This document shows, in pieces, positions 46,388-57,049 of a DNA stretch of 64,000 nucleotides. Each line of letters starts with the position of its first letter. Positions within the stretch are counted from its first letter, which is position 1. A model generated the notes under the pieces. That model had not been told where the DNA came from. It made no database searches and was given only the letters and a program-made list of their open reading frames with translations. The stretch spans positions 2,604,001 through 2,668,000 of the forward strand of contig NZ_CP029347.1 in the NCBI RefSeq assembly GCF_003143555.1, read 5' to 3'. The stretch is from Saliniradius amylolyticus. GTDB taxonomy: Bacteria; Pseudomonadota; Gammaproteobacteria; Enterobacterales; Alteromonadaceae. A program made the translations under genes and the position numbers.

Positions 46388-47470
46388 GTGAGTCAGAGAA
46401 CCTGGGGCTATTTCCTCGTCAAAGCCGTGCTATTGGGATTCGTCGTCGCCGCAGTGCTATTGATACTGATCCCCGATCTGCGACAAAACTCTGGCCTGAG
46501 TCTGAACTTATTCGATCGCCAGAACCCAAATCCGGCACCGATGAGCTTTCACAACGCCATCAATGCGTCAGCCCCGGCGGTAGTGAATATATACAGTACC
46601 AGTTACGACAACCGATCGCTGTTGTTTCGTCGACAGGCGGTAGAAAGAACCAGTCTGGGATCCGGTGTAATCATGACCGAAACCGGTCATATCCTGACCT
46701 GTTACCATGTCATCCAAAACGCCGAACGTATTCATGTCATGCTCCAGGATGGCCAGATTCTGGAGGCCCAGCAGGTCGGCCAGGATCCGCATACCGATCT
46801 GGCAGTGCTGAAGATCGACGCTCAAAACCTGCCGGTGATTCCGCAGCAACCGACTCAAAATACAAAAGTGGGCGATGTCGTGCTCGCCATCGGTAACCCC
46901 TACAACCTGGGACAAACCATTACTCAAGGCATCGTCAGTGCCACCGGTCGCGCGGGACTGAGCAATTATCTTGGCAGTAATTATGCGGATTTCATTCAGA
47001 TGGATGCAGTGTTAAACGAGGGTAACTCGGGCGGTGCCCTGGTGGACAGCAATGGCACCTTGGTGGGCATTAATAACGCCAACTTTAAAACCTTAGACAG
47101 CCACCGTCGGGTGAAGGATGTGGCCGGGATATTCTTTGCGGTGCCTTATGAGCTAGCCAAACGGGTGATGGACGATATTATCGCCCATGGTCGGGTGATC
47201 CGTGGCTATCTGGGCATCGGTGCCGAAGAGGTTCCGGGCCAACCGGGCATTCTGGTCACCGGCGTGGATCCCACCGGCCCGGCCGCTCAAGGCGGACTTC
47301 GCCCCGAAGATATTCTGCTAAAGCTCAACAATCAACCCATTGAGAGCGCTCACAGCGCCATGGACCAGGTAGCAGAAACTCAGCCGGGCACAGAGGTTGA
47401 GTTTGAGTTACTAAGAGGCGGGAGCACCCATAAGGTTGCGGTCACCATCGCCGAATTACAGAGCGGTTAA
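46388..47470 (+). CDS. degS: Inner-membrane stress-sensor protease DegS
   Basis: Membrane-anchored HtrA protease that senses misfolded outer-membrane proteins through its PDZ domain and cuts RseA to release sigmaE. The 360-aa protein starts with GTG and has one membrane anchor (about 10-29). The triad is in LTCYHVI (H), HTDLAVLKI (D) and NEGNSGGAL (S), and there is a single C-terminal PDZ domain (about 265-355). The residue two before the catalytic histidine is cysteine where many DegS proteins have asparagine. No second PDZ, which separates it from DegQ. Confidence 0.95.
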   Translation: MSQRTWGYFLVKAVLLGFVVAAVLLILIPDLRQNSGLSLNLFDRQNPNPAPMSFHNAINASAPAVVNIYSTSYDNRSLLFRRQAVERTSLGSGVIMTETGHILTCYHVIQNAERIHVMLQDGQILEAQQVGQDPHTDLAVLKIDAQNLPVIPQQPTQNTKVGDVVLAIGNPYNLGQTITQGIVSATGRAGLSNYLGSNYADFIQMDAVLNEGNSGGALVDSNGTLVGINNANFKTLDSHRRVKDVAGIFFAVPYELAKRVMDDIIAHGRVIRGYLGIGAEEVPGQPGILVTGVDPTGPAAQGGLRPEDILLKLNNQPIESAHSAMDQVAETQPGTEVEFELLRGGSTHKVAVTIAELQSG

Positions 47471-47497
47471 AAAAAGCCGCTTGAAGCGGCTCTTTTT
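47469..47497. terminator. Bidirectional terminator between degS and murA
   Basis: 7-bp stem AGCCGCT / AGCGGCT with a 3-base loop, A-run on the left and CTTTTT on the right. It starts at the degS stop and lies 35 bases from the murA stop; serves convergent genes. Confidence 0.88.
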
Positions 47498-47531
47498 GAA
47501 CTTGTTCGTCAGTACTTAGCGGAACTCCAGG

Positions 47532-48797
<1,266 letters not shown>

Positions 48798-49052
48798 CTA
48801 CTCCGGCATTAACAGCTTGCGTTCACGCTGCCATTGTTCGGGAGTAAACGCCTTGATGGTCAGGGCATGAATGCTGCCGTCGGCGATCAACGCTGACAGG
48901 GGCTTGTATACCAGTTGTTGCTTCTTAACTCGGGAGACACCGTCGAAGACATTACCAACGGCGATAACCTGAAAGGTGGCACCTTCACCGGACACATGGA
49001 CTTCATCCAGCGTCAGAGCCTCATTCAGTAATGCTTTTATCTGATCATGCAT
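48798..49052 (-). CDS. ibaG: BolA-family protein IbaG
   Basis: 84-aa BolA-like protein linked in E. coli to acid stress and to monothiol glutaredoxin/iron-sulfur handling. The fold shows [58 protein letters not shown]; the histidine in [13 protein letters not shown] is the conserved ligand position. It lies between murA and mlaB, as in E. coli. Confidence 0.94.
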   Translation of the reverse strand: MHDQIKALLNEALTLDEVHVSGEGATFQVIAVGNVFDGVSRVKKQQLVYKPLSALIADGSIHALTIKAFTPEQWQRERKLLMPE

Positions 49053-49085
49053 AGAATAATGGCAGAGATTGATTAATGGTGCGGC

Positions 49086-49382
49086 CTATTGTAACGGTAA
49101 AAGGCGGTCTACGTCGCTGATTTTTGCCAGTTTTAGCAAGAGTTCGGGCACAGATTGATAGGTCAGCTCGGTTTTCTGCTCTCGACTCTCCGCCACCAAC
49201 GCCAGTAACCAGGCCAGTCCGGCAGTATCCGTATGCTCCAGAGCACCCAGATCGATACTGACTGAGTCTTGCTGCCAAAACGCCTCCGGCGAGGCAGGCA
49301 AACTGACCACCGTGTCCCGATTCAGTTGCCCCTTGAGCTGGAATTGCCCCTCGCCCTGCTCCACCAGCTCTACCTGACTCAT
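49086..49382 (-). CDS. mlaB: STAS-domain protein MlaB of the phospholipid transporter
   Basis: Cytoplasmic STAS subunit that binds MlaF and stabilises the MlaFEDB ABC complex. The 98-aa protein has a STAS core with SIDLGALEHTDTAGLAWLLALVAES, where the T in DTAGL is the key position. It overlaps mlaC by ATGA. Confidence 0.93.
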   Translation of the reverse strand: MSQVELVEQGEGQFQLKGQLNRDTVVSLPASPEAFWQQDSVSIDLGALEHTDTAGLAWLLALVAESREQKTELTYQSVPELLLKLAKISDVDRLLPLQ

Positions 49383-50035
49383 TCCTTGCTGCCCTCTCGC
49401 TTCAGGTTAATGTCCTGCTCGTTTTTCTCGCGCATCTTAGCCATCACGGCTTCAATACCTTCCTGGCGTAAAAGAGGCTCCATTTCACTTTGCTTACTGG
49501 AGAGCATGCTGATGCCTTCGGCCACCATGTCGTAAGCTTTCCATTGCTCGGTCTGGCTGTCTTTACGGACCTTGAAGGCAATCTTGATATCAGGTCGTCC
49601 ATCTTCTTTCACCAGCGCGCGCACGGTCACGACCTTTTCGCCATCGTATTGCATACCCTGCTGAAACACGACTTCCTGCTCATCATACTGAGCCATGGCC
49701 AGAGCATAAGTCGTCACAAGATATTCGCGAAACACCTTAATGTACTCACCTAACTTTTCTCTTGGCACAGATTTAAAGTGACGCCCTAACACCTTAAGGG
49801 CAGCAAATTTATAGTCCACGTAGGGTAACAATTCCTGTTCGACGATGGTGCGCAGATGATCGGGGTTACTCTCTATGGTATCGCGCTGCTGCTTGATGCG
49901 ATTAAACGTCTTATCCGCCACTCCCTGAATAAGCTGATAAGGATTTTCGGTATCTTGTGCCTGAGCCGGGCTGATGGCCATCACCATCGAAAGTAGCACT
50001 CCAATCAGGCCGGTTGTCGTCATTAAGCGTTTCAT
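49379..50035 (-). CDS. mlaC: Periplasmic phospholipid-binding protein MlaC
   Basis: Soluble shuttle carrying phospholipid between the outer-membrane MlaA complex and the inner-membrane MlaFEDB. Start at ATG 50035 with GGGAG upstream (218 aa); a GTG at 50047 would only add four residues. Signal peptide cleaved near AQAQDTENPY. The body matches the Tol_Tol_Ttg2 family: YVDYKFAALKVLGRHFKSVPREKLGEYIKVFREYL. MlaA is not encoded in this window. Confidence 0.95.
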   Translation of the reverse strand: MKRLMTTTGLIGVLLSMVMAISPAQAQDTENPYQLIQGVADKTFNRIKQQRDTIESNPDHLRTIVEQELLPYVDYKFAALKVLGRHFKSVPREKLGEYIKVFREYLVTTYALAMAQYDEQEVVFQQGMQYDGEKVVTVRALVKEDGRPDIKIAFKVRKDSQTEQWKAYDMVAEGISMLSSKQSEMEPLLRQEGIEAVMAKMREKNEQDINLKREGSKE

Positions 50036-50053
50036 GCTGTCTCCCACTGCGGA

Positions 50054-50524
50054 TTAGTCGTTACCCTGACTGAACAGGAATTGGCCGATCAGCTCTTCCA
50101 ATACCAAAGCGGATTTCGTATCGGCGATAAAGTCACCATCTTCAAGCATGCCGTCATCCTCACCGAATGAGAAACCGGGCTGCAGGCCGATGTATTGCTC
50201 GCCCAGCAGACCAGAAGTCAGAATAGACGCCGAGCTGGTCTCTGGAAACTCGTTGTAATCGGCCGAGATCACCATGGTAACGACCGGGGTAAAATTATTC
50301 TTGTCCAGACTGATGTCACCAACCCGGCCGATCACCACCCCACCGACTTTAACTGGCGCTCGGACCTTTAACCCACCGACGTTATCGAACTTGGCTTTTA
50401 ATGTGTAAGTTTCACCATCGGTGCTAACACTGGTATCGGCCACTTTCAGAGCCAGCATAACCGCTGCCGCCACTGCCAGCGCCACAAACAGCCCCACGAA
50501 TATTTCAATTTTCCTTGAGTTCAT
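50054..50524 (-). CDS. mlaD: MCE-domain lipid-binding protein MlaD
   Basis: Hexameric inner-membrane MCE protein that forms the periplasmic lipid channel of the Mla system. The 156-aa protein has an N-terminal membrane helix (about 7-26) and one MCE domain (LKAKFDNVGGLKVRAPVKVGGVVIGRVGDISLD..., with SILTSGLLGEQYIGLQPG). C-terminal hydrophobic helix LVLEELIGQFLFSQG. Length and neighbours are as in E. coli. Confidence 0.96.
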   Translation of the reverse strand: MNSRKIEIFVGLFVALAVAAAVMLALKVADTSVSTDGETYTLKAKFDNVGGLKVRAPVKVGGVVIGRVGDISLDKNNFTPVVTMVISADYNEFPETSSASILTSGLLGEQYIGLQPGFSFGEDDGMLEDGDFIADTKSALVLEELIGQFLFSQGND

Positions 50525-50539
50525 TACTTTCCTCAGCGA

Positions 50540-51322
50540 TTAACTTGTACCAAACATCAACGCGGTTAACACAAAATCCAGTCCCAGCACCGCCAGTGAC
50601 GAATACACCACCGTTTGAGTGGTGGCCTGACTAATGCCTTCGGAGGTGGGGATGGAGTCATAGCCTTTAAAGACGGCAATCCAGGTCACCACAAAGGCAA
50701 AAACAACGCTCTTGATGACGCCATTTAGAATATCGTCATGCAGATCCACCGCCGACTGCATAATGGACCAGAAGCTGCCCGCATCCACCTGGAGCCATTC
50801 CACGCCAACGGCATGGCCACCAAGAATACCCACCGCACTGAATATCAGCGCCAACAGAGGCATGGCGATCACTCCTGCCCATAAACGCGGCGCGATAATC
50901 CGACGTAAAGGATCTACGGCCATCATCTCTAAACTGCTCAACTGCTCTGTGGCCTTCATCAGACCGATTTCGGCAGCCAAAGCCGAACCAGCACGACCAG
51001 CGAACAACAATGCCGTCACCACAGGTCCCAACTCCCTGAGCAGCGATAAGGCCACCATGGGTCCCAGACTTTGTTCGGCGCCATAATCCACCAATACAGT
51101 ATAGGCTTGCAGTGCCAACACCATGCCGATAAAGGCGCCGGAGACGATGATGATTAGCAGCGACTGTACACCCACCACATAGATCTGCTTAATCAGCAGC
51201 GGAAAATGCTTTATCGGCCGAGGGCGCGCAAATACTGCCCCACTTAATAACTGCGTGGCTCGACCCATCGCCGCCAACCGCGCTATGGTATTGCGCCCTA
51301 TGGACGCCAACCAATCCATCAT
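50540..51322 (-). CDS. mlaE: Mla ABC transporter permease MlaE
   Basis: Membrane permease dimer of the phospholipid transporter. The 260-aa protein has about five to six hydrophobic segments and the family signature [37 protein letters not shown]. The start overlaps the mlaF stop (ATGA). Confidence 0.96.
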   Translation of the reverse strand: MMDWLASIGRNTIARLAAMGRATQLLSGAVFARPRPIKHFPLLIKQIYVVGVQSLLIIIVSGAFIGMVLALQAYTVLVDYGAEQSLGPMVALSLLRELGPVVTALLFAGRAGSALAAEIGLMKATEQLSSLEMMAVDPLRRIIAPRLWAGVIAMPLLALIFSAVGILGGHAVGVEWLQVDAGSFWSIMQSAVDLHDDILNGVIKSVVFAFVVTWIAVFKGYDSIPTSEGISQATTQTVVYSSLAVLGLDFVLTALMFGTS

Positions 51323-52116
51323 AGCCGCTCCATCAACTGAGTTTCCAAATCCGGTGCCGGATAGTGATAGGGGACCGGCCCGTCAGCCTGTCCCTGCATA
51401 AATTGCTGCACTAATTCAGAGTCACTGTTGCGAATCTGATCAGGCGTGCCCTCTCCTACGATCTTCTTATCAGCCATAATGTACACATAGTCGGCAATAG
51501 TCATCACCTCATGCACATCATGAGTGACCACCACGCTGGTCAGATCCAGGGCATCGTTTAATTCTTTAATCAGCTTCACCAAGACGCCCATAGAAATGGG
51601 GTCCTGCCCCGCGAAAGGCTCATCGTACATAATCAACCTGGGGTCCAGAGCAATCGCCCGGGCCAGAGCCGCCCGACGAGCCATACCACCCGACAGTTCA
51701 CTGGGCATAAAATCAATCGCACCTCGGAGACCCACTGCCTGTAACTTCATAAGTACGATGGTACGGATCAAAGACTCGGACAACTCAGTGTGCTCACGCA
51801 AGGGAAAAGCGACGTTATCGAACACCGACATATCGGTAAATAACGCGCCACTTTGAAACAGCATGCTCATTTCCCGGCGTACCTCATACAACCGGCTGCG
51901 CCCCATTTTCGGAATAGACTCACCCCTGAACAGAATATCGCCGGAGTCCGGCTTCAGCTGCCCGCCAATAAGCTTCAGGAGCGTGGTTTTACCTATACCA
52001 CTGGGCCCCATGATGGCCGTCGTTTTGCCCTGCGGAATCCGCAGTGAGACCTTGTTATAGATCTGACGATCGGCGCGGGAAAAGCAGAGATCTTCGATTG
52101 TGATTAAATCATCCAT
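51319..52116 (-). CDS. mlaF: Mla ABC transporter ATPase MlaF
   Basis: ATPase that powers phospholipid transfer. The 265-aa protein shows Walker [10 protein letters not shown] (residues 37-45), a Q-loop [14 protein letters not shown], signature [16 protein letters not shown], Walker [14 protein letters not shown] and the H-loop VVVTHD. First gene of mlaFEDCB-ibaG-murA. In E. coli yrbG and kdsD lie on its divergent side; here kdsC follows directly. Confidence 0.97.
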   Translation of the reverse strand: MDDLITIEDLCFSRADRQIYNKVSLRIPQGKTTAIMGPSGIGKTTLLKLIGGQLKPDSGDILFRGESIPKMGRSRLYEVRREMSMLFQSGALFTDMSVFDNVAFPLREHTELSESLIRTIVLMKLQAVGLRGAIDFMPSELSGGMARRAALARAIALDPRLIMYDEPFAGQDPISMGVLVKLIKELNDALDLTSVVVTHDVHEVMTIADYVYIMADKKIVGEGTPDQIRNSDSELVQQFMQGQADGPVPYHYPAPDLETQLMERL

Positions 52117-52167
52117 TGTTAGCCCAGTTTATTTCCTGCGATTGTGCCAAACTGCCACCTGGCCGGT

Positions 52168-52191
52168 ATTCTACGTGTTCTCTATGTGGTT
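52168..52191 (-). promoter_or_regulatory. Possible mlaF promoter -10 region
   Basis: Minus-strand TAGAAT (52173-52168, 5/6) about 50 bases before the mlaF ATG, with a weak -35-like TTGTAC 18 bases upstream (52197-52192). Confidence 0.35.
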
Positions 52192-52388
52192 GTACAAAAT
52201 CAAAAAGTAACCAGATGTATCCGATTTTTACGATCGATTACGCCCATATGGTAAACGATAGTGTTTACATTTTACAATACTGGCATTCACCACGGCCAAC
52301 ACATAGGCAAGGACGGCAATTTCTGCGACAATGACTTATCTCACATTTTGTCCGGACCGCTTGGCAGCCTTCGGAGTAACAAGATCTT

Positions 52389-52943
52389 ATGGCAGTGATA
52401 CAGACCCCTTATCAAAGCATTGAGAGTCAATTACTGGAACAGTGCCGTCATTTACGTCTGCTTGCCTTCGATGTGGACGGTATTTTTTCCGATGGCCGTA
52501 TCTATCTGGGCAATAATGGCGAAGAGCTCAAGAGCTTTCATACTCTGGATGGTTACGGCATTAAGAGTCTGCTCAAACAGGGCTTGGTAGTGGCGGTGAT
52601 CACGGGTCGCCGCTCCGGGCTGGTGCAGCAACGCATGCAGTCGCTCGGCGTGGAACATATTATTCAGGGCGAAGAAAACAAAGGGGCGGCGTTGAGAGAA
52701 CTCATTACCAACTTGGATCTCCAACCTGAGCAAGTAGCCAGTATGGGCGACGACATGCCGGATTTGCCCATGTTTGAACTGAGCGGCCTGAGTTTCAGCG
52801 TCCCTGGCGCTCATCCTCTGGTTCAACAGCAAGCCGATTATATTACCCTGCGCCAGGGAGGCTATGGCGCCGTGCGCGAAATCTGCGACCTGGTGCTACA
52901 AGCCTTGGGACAGTTACATCAGATTCAGGGTAGCAGCGTATGA
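52389..52943 (+). CDS. kdsC: 3-deoxy-D-manno-octulosonate 8-phosphate phosphatase KdsC
   Basis: HAD-family phosphatase that makes Kdo for LPS. The 184-aa protein has the HAD motif I DVDGIFSDGRIYLG, motif II VITGRRS, and the late aspartates GDDMPDLPMFELSG. No cap domain, as usual for KdsC. It overlaps lptC by ATGA and begins the kdsC-lptCAB-rpoN run. kdsD, normally just upstream, is absent here. Confidence 0.96.
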   Translation: MAVIQTPYQSIESQLLEQCRHLRLLAFDVDGIFSDGRIYLGNNGEELKSFHTLDGYGIKSLLKQGLVVAVITGRRSGLVQQRMQSLGVEHIIQGEENKGAALRELITNLDLQPEQVASMGDDMPDLPMFELSGLSFSVPGAHPLVQQQADYITLRQGGYGAVREICDLVLQALGQLHQIQGSSV

Positions 52944-53503
52944 GTCGTATTAGCCTGAGCATTATTCTGCTGTTCTTGCTGGTTGTGCTCACCGCAAGTC
53001 TGGGATGGTTTACCGATACCGGTCCCCGCCCTAAGCAAACTCGGGAGGATTATCTGCGTCCCAATTACGAAGCCAGTCGTATGCAAACCCGGCTTTACGA
53101 TGCCAGTGGGCAGCTAACCCATCGCATCGACGCTCAGAAAATGGAGCACTATGACGCACTGGGCTTTACCCTGTTCCAGCAACCGGACTACTGGCTTTAT
53201 GATGGTCAGCTCACCCAGCCCTGGCACATTCAGGCCGAACAGGCCACTTTGCATAGCGATCAACGATTGCAACTGGATGGTCAGGTGGATGTGACTAATG
53301 CCGCAGAGGATAGCTTTGTGAGGCGTATAGAGACCGAGTTTATGCAGATAGATTTAAAGGACAAACTGATGCACTCTGATCAACCAGTGCTGATCAGTGG
53401 CGAAAGCTATCAGATTAAAAGTAATGGTATGAGCGGCGATATCCGCGATAAAGCGTTCGAGTTATTAGATCATGTACAAACCCAATATGATACCCAGCCT
53501 TAA
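52940..53503 (+). CDS. lptC: LPS export protein LptC
   Basis: Bitopic inner-membrane protein that passes LPS from LptBFG to LptA. The 187-aa protein has one N-terminal helix (about 5-24) and a periplasmic beta-jellyroll (YEASRMQTRLYDASGQLTHRIDAQKMEHY..., WHIQAEQATLHSDQRLQLDGQVDV). Its 3' end overlaps lptA. Confidence 0.94.
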   Translation: MSRISLSIILLFLLVVLTASLGWFTDTGPRPKQTREDYLRPNYEASRMQTRLYDASGQLTHRIDAQKMEHYDALGFTLFQQPDYWLYDGQLTQPWHIQAEQATLHSDQRLQLDGQVDVTNAAEDSFVRRIETEFMQIDLKDKLMHSDQPVLISGESYQIKSNGMSGDIRDKAFELLDHVQTQYDTQP

Positions 53504-54026
53504 ACACAACCTGTTGTTATGCCTACTGGCTTGTGGCGGCGCTCAGGCCACCGAAGGCGACTTTCAACAACCGATACAGGTGAGCTCCGGTTCCCAGTTT
53601 GTGGACGGCAAAAACAAAACTTCAGTATTTAAAGACAATGTTCGAATCGAACAAGGGTCACTGCTGATCCAAGCCGACGAAGTTGAAGTGATCGCCAGCG
53701 AAGGCAAGGGCAAGGAAGTTTTTATTGCCACAGGCAACCCCACAACCTACTCCCAGCTTATGGAAGATGGCAGTCGCATCTCAGCATCAGCACAGCGGAT
53801 CCAGTATCGGGTCAATGGTCGCCAGATCGCTCTGGAAGGCCAGGCCCAGTTCCAGCAAGACAACAGCATGGTCAAGGGTGACAGGATCATCTTTGACATG
53901 GATGCCGAGCAACTTCTGGCTGAGGGCAGCAAGCAGGGTGAAGAGCGGGTCACTACGGTCTTCCAACCGGAGGAAAAAGCCGCCGGTAACGACAACCAAA
54001 ACCAGAAAGAGCCACAGGAACCTTGA
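53472..54026 (+). CDS. lptA: LPS transport periplasmic bridge protein LptA
   Basis: Periplasmic protein that polymerises into the LPS bridge. About 184 aa with a signal peptide ending near GGAQA, then a jellyroll domain: [40 protein letters not shown] and [26 protein letters not shown]. Two starts are possible: ATG 53472 (weak GAG upstream, 32-base overlap with lptC) or ATG 53487 (no ribosome binding site seen, 17-base overlap). Both keep the signal peptide. The tail is rich in N, Q and E. Confidence 0.92.
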   Translation: MYKPNMIPSLKHNLLLCLLACGGAQATEGDFQQPIQVSSGSQFVDGKNKTSVFKDNVRIEQGSLLIQADEVEVIASEGKGKEVFIATGNPTTYSQLMEDGSRISASAQRIQYRVNGRQIALEGQAQFQQDNSMVKGDRIIFDMDAEQLLAEGSKQGEERVTTVFQPEEKAAGNDNQNQKEPQEP

Positions 54027-54030
54027 GCCC

Positions 54031-54756
54031 ATGCCTACGTTAAGCGCGGCCAACTTGGCCAAATCTTACAAAAACCGTCAGGTGGTCAGGGATGTCAGTT
54101 TAAGCGTCTCCACCGGCCAAATTGTCGGACTGCTGGGGCCAAATGGTGCCGGTAAAACCACCACTTTTTATATGATTGTCGGCTTGGTGCCTCTGAACAA
54201 AGGCCAAATCCGCATCGACGATGACGACCTGACCCTGGAACCCATGCACGTGCGAGCGCGCAAAGGCATCGGCTACTTGCCTCAGGAATCATCCATCTTT
54301 CGTAAGCTGACGGTACACCAGAATCTGATGGCAATCCTCGAGACCCGTAAAGATCTGGATAAAGATCAGCGCGAAGCCCTGGCCGACGAACTGCTGGATG
54401 AATTTAACGTCAATCACATTCGTAATAGTCTGGGTATGAGCCTGTCCGGCGGTGAGCGCCGACGGGTTGAGATAGCCCGCGCCCTGGCCGCCAACCCCAG
54501 ATTTATACTGTTGGATGAACCCTTCGCCGGTGTGGACCCTATCTCGGTCAGCGACATCAAGAAGATCATTCATCACCTCAGAGACCGAGGGATTGGGGTT
54601 CTCATTACCGACCATAATGTGCGCGAAACTTTGGATGTGTGTGAAAACGCCTATATTGTCAGCCACGGCGAACTCATTGCTCAGGGCAGCGCCGAAGAAG
54701 TACTGAATAACAAGCAAGTCAGAGATGTATACCTGGGCGAACAATTCAGGCTATAG
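54031..54756 (+). CDS. lptB: LPS export ABC transporter ATPase LptB
   Basis: ATPase driving LPS extraction with LptF and LptG. Start at ATG 54031 ([19 protein letters not shown], 241 aa), 4 bases after lptA; the frame is open further upstream only as a shadow of lptA. Walker [10 protein letters not shown] at 36-44, signature [18 protein letters not shown], Walker [15 protein letters not shown]-loop [12 protein letters not shown]. LptF and LptG are not in this window. Confidence 0.98.
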   Translation: MPTLSAANLAKSYKNRQVVRDVSLSVSTGQIVGLLGPNGAGKTTTFYMIVGLVPLNKGQIRIDDDDLTLEPMHVRARKGIGYLPQESSIFRKLTVHQNLMAILETRKDLDKDQREALADELLDEFNVNHIRNSLGMSLSGGERRRVEIARALAANPRFILLDEPFAGVDPISVSDIKKIIHHLRDRGIGVLITDHNVRETLDVCENAYIVSHGELIAQGSAEEVLNNKQVRDVYLGEQFRL

Positions 54757-54822
54757 TTAGTCTGTAAAAACGAAAAAATAGCCCCATAACAATACACAGG
54801 TTTACGGAATTACGAATCATCC

Positions 54823-56268
54823 ATGAAGCCGTCGTTACAGCTAAAATTCAGCCAACAACTGACTATGACCCCACAGTTGCAACAGGCCATTCGCCTGCTG
54901 CAGCTCTCAACGCTGGATCTGCAACAGGAGATTCAGGAAGCGCTGGATTCAAACCCGCTATTGGAAGCCGAAGATGGTATGGGTGAGCAGAGCCTGGAAG
55001 ACCAGGCCGAAAGTCGGCAAAAAGACTCCGACAACGTGGATACCAACGAGGCCCTGAAAAGTCAGGAGATGCCCGATGACCTGCCCATGGATACCACCTG
55101 GGACGAATACTACAGTGCTACGCCTGCCCCCGTTTCGTCGGCTCCAGTGGGCGGTGATGATACCGTCTATCAGGGGGAAACCAGCGACAGCATTCAGGAC
55201 CATTTGCTGTGGCAAATGCGCCTGAGCCATTTTAGCGACACCGATACCAGTATCGCGACGGCGATCATCGATGCCATTGACGATACCGGCTACCTGACCC
55301 TCTCTGCCGAAGACATCCTCGACAGCCTGAATGATGATGAGGTGGATCTGGATGAGGTGGAGTGCGTGCTGAAACGAATTCAGCGTTTCGATCCTGTCGG
55401 CATTGGCGCCCGCACCGTACCCGAATGCCTGTTGGTCCAGCTAAGTCAGTTTGCGCCCGATACACCCTACCTGGAACAGGCGAAGGCCATTATTCTTGAG
55501 CACAGTGAACTGTTAGGCAGTAAGGACTATCGCACCCTGATGCGCAAAACCCGCTTGAAGGAGGATGATCTGCGTGAGGTGATGCGCCTGCTGCAAACCT
55601 TGAATCCCAGGCCGGCCAGTGCCGTAGTGCAAAATCAGCCCGAATATGTGATTCCGGATGTCGCCGTCAACAAAAAGAACGGCCGCTGGGTGGTAGAGCT
55701 AAACCCCGACAGTCTTCCCAAACTGAGCGTCAATCAGCAATACGCGGCCATGAGCCGAAATGCCAAAAACGCTAGCGACAGCCAGTTTATAAAGTCCCAC
55801 ATGCAGGAAGCCAAGTGGTTTATCAAGAGCCTGGAGAGCCGCAACGACACCCTCCTCAAGGTGGCCAGCTGTATTGTTCAGCATCAGCAAGGCTTCTTCG
55901 AACATGGCCCTGAAGCCATGAAACCATTGGTACTTAATGATGTCGCAGAAATGGTGGACATGCATGAATCCACCATCTCGCGGGTAACAACTCAAAAATA
56001 CATGCATACGCCCAGAGGCATCTTTGAGCTTAAGTACTTTTTCTCCAGTCACGTGGCCACAGAGACCGGCGGCGAATGCTCGTCCACCGCTATTCGGGCC
56101 TTGATCAAGAAATTGGTGGCAGCAGAAAACCCTGCCAAACCATTGAGTGACAGCAAGATTGCGCAATTGTTGGCCGAACAGGGCATTGTGGTAGCCCGGC
56201 GGACAATCGCAAAATACCGGGAGTCATTACTGATCCCATCCTCAAACCAACGAAAGAGTCTGGTCTGA
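54823..56268 (+). CDS. rpoN: RNA polymerase sigma54 factor RpoN
   Basis: Alternative sigma factor for -24/-12 promoters, used for nitrogen, pili, flagella and other regulons. The 481-aa protein has the Q/L-rich activator-responsive region I ([35 protein letters not shown]), an acidic linker, the core-binding region, an HTH region ([23 protein letters not shown]) and the RpoN box [10 protein letters not shown]. Followed by hpf-ptsN-rapZ-npr as in E. coli. Confidence 0.98.
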   Translation: MKPSLQLKFSQQLTMTPQLQQAIRLLQLSTLDLQQEIQEALDSNPLLEAEDGMGEQSLEDQAESRQKDSDNVDTNEALKSQEMPDDLPMDTTWDEYYSATPAPVSSAPVGGDDTVYQGETSDSIQDHLLWQMRLSHFSDTDTSIATAIIDAIDDTGYLTLSAEDILDSLNDDEVDLDEVECVLKRIQRFDPVGIGARTVPECLLVQLSQFAPDTPYLEQAKAIILEHSELLGSKDYRTLMRKTRLKEDDLREVMRLLQTLNPRPASAVVQNQPEYVIPDVAVNKKNGRWVVELNPDSLPKLSVNQQYAAMSRNAKNASDSQFIKSHMQEAKWFIKSLESRNDTLLKVASCIVQHQQGFFEHGPEAMKPLVLNDVAEMVDMHESTISRVTTQKYMHTPRGIFELKYFFSSHVATETGGECSSTAIRALIKKLVAAENPAKPLSDSKIAQLLAEQGIVVARRTIAKYRESLLIPSSNQRKSLV

Positions 56269-56297
56269 CAGACTCACCGATAGAAGGAAGAGGCATT

Positions 56298-56585
56298 ATG
56301 CAAATCAACCTTACTGGTCATCACGTTGACATCACCGACGCCCTTCGTGACTATGTGGATAGTAAGTTCACCAAACTTGAGCGACACTTCGACCACATCA
56401 ATAATGTCCACGTTATTCTTAACGTTGAAAAACTGACGCAAAAAGCTGAAGCAACCCTGCACCTGAAAGGGGGCGAGGTGTTTGCCGATGCATCCGACTC
56501 CAATATGTATGCGGCCATTGATGGCCTGATCGACAAGCTTGACCGACAGGTGATAAAGCACAAGGAAAAAATGAAACGTCACTAA
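56298..56585 (+). CDS. hpf: Short-form ribosome hibernation promoting factor HPF
   Basis: 95-aa ribosome-associated protein that promotes 100S dimers in stationary phase. The short-HPF pattern is clear: MQINLTGHHVDITDALRDYVDSKFTKLERHFDH and DSNMYAAIDGLIDKLDRQVIKHKEK. It lacks the long C-terminal dimerisation domain and the YfiA tail. 29 bases after rpoN. Confidence 0.96.
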   Translation: MQINLTGHHVDITDALRDYVDSKFTKLERHFDHINNVHVILNVEKLTQKAEATLHLKGGEVFADASDSNMYAAIDGLIDKLDRQVIKHKEKMKRH

Positions 56586-56605
56586 TCAACCGAATGTAGT
56601 GTGAC

Positions 56606-57049
56606 ATGAACATAAAAGACCTTTTACCCCCTGAGTGCACCCTGTGTCGCACTCAGGGTTCCAGTAAGAAACGAATTCTACAAACCATTAGCGATATTGC
56701 GGTCGACTACTTGCCCGGCTTAGAGGAAGACGACGTCCTCGGCAGCCTGATTTGCCGGGAGAAGATGGGCAGTACCGGCATCGGCAATGGCATCGCCATC
56801 CCCCATGGGCGTCTGTCCGGGCTGACCAAGGTGCTGGCGATTTTGGTCACCACAGACAGCCCCATCAGTTATGACGCTGTTGATGATAAGCCTGTAGATA
56901 TTTTCCTGGCTCTGCTGGTACCCGAAGACCAGGCCGAAGGCCATCTGCAGACTCTGGCCGCCATCGCTAGTCGATTGAACGATAAAGGCGTGGTGCAAAA
57001 GCTGCGTCAGGCCCACTCTGATCAGGAACTCTACGAGGCGATTACTTGA
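56606..57049 (+). CDS. ptsN: Nitrogen PTS enzyme IIA (EIIA-Ntr)
   Basis: Regulatory phosphocarrier of the PTS-Ntr chain. It does not transport sugar but controls potassium uptake and other targets. The 147-aa protein has the phosphorylated histidine H67 in GIAIPHGRL, and DIFLALLVPEDQAEGHLQTLAAIASRL. Its stop overlaps the rapZ TTG start by 4 bases. Confidence 0.96.
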   Translation: MNIKDLLPPECTLCRTQGSSKKRILQTISDIAVDYLPGLEEDDVLGSLICREKMGSTGIGNGIAIPHGRLSGLTKVLAILVTTDSPISYDAVDDKPVDIFLALLVPEDQAEGHLQTLAAIASRLNDKGVVQKLRQAHSDQELYEAIT

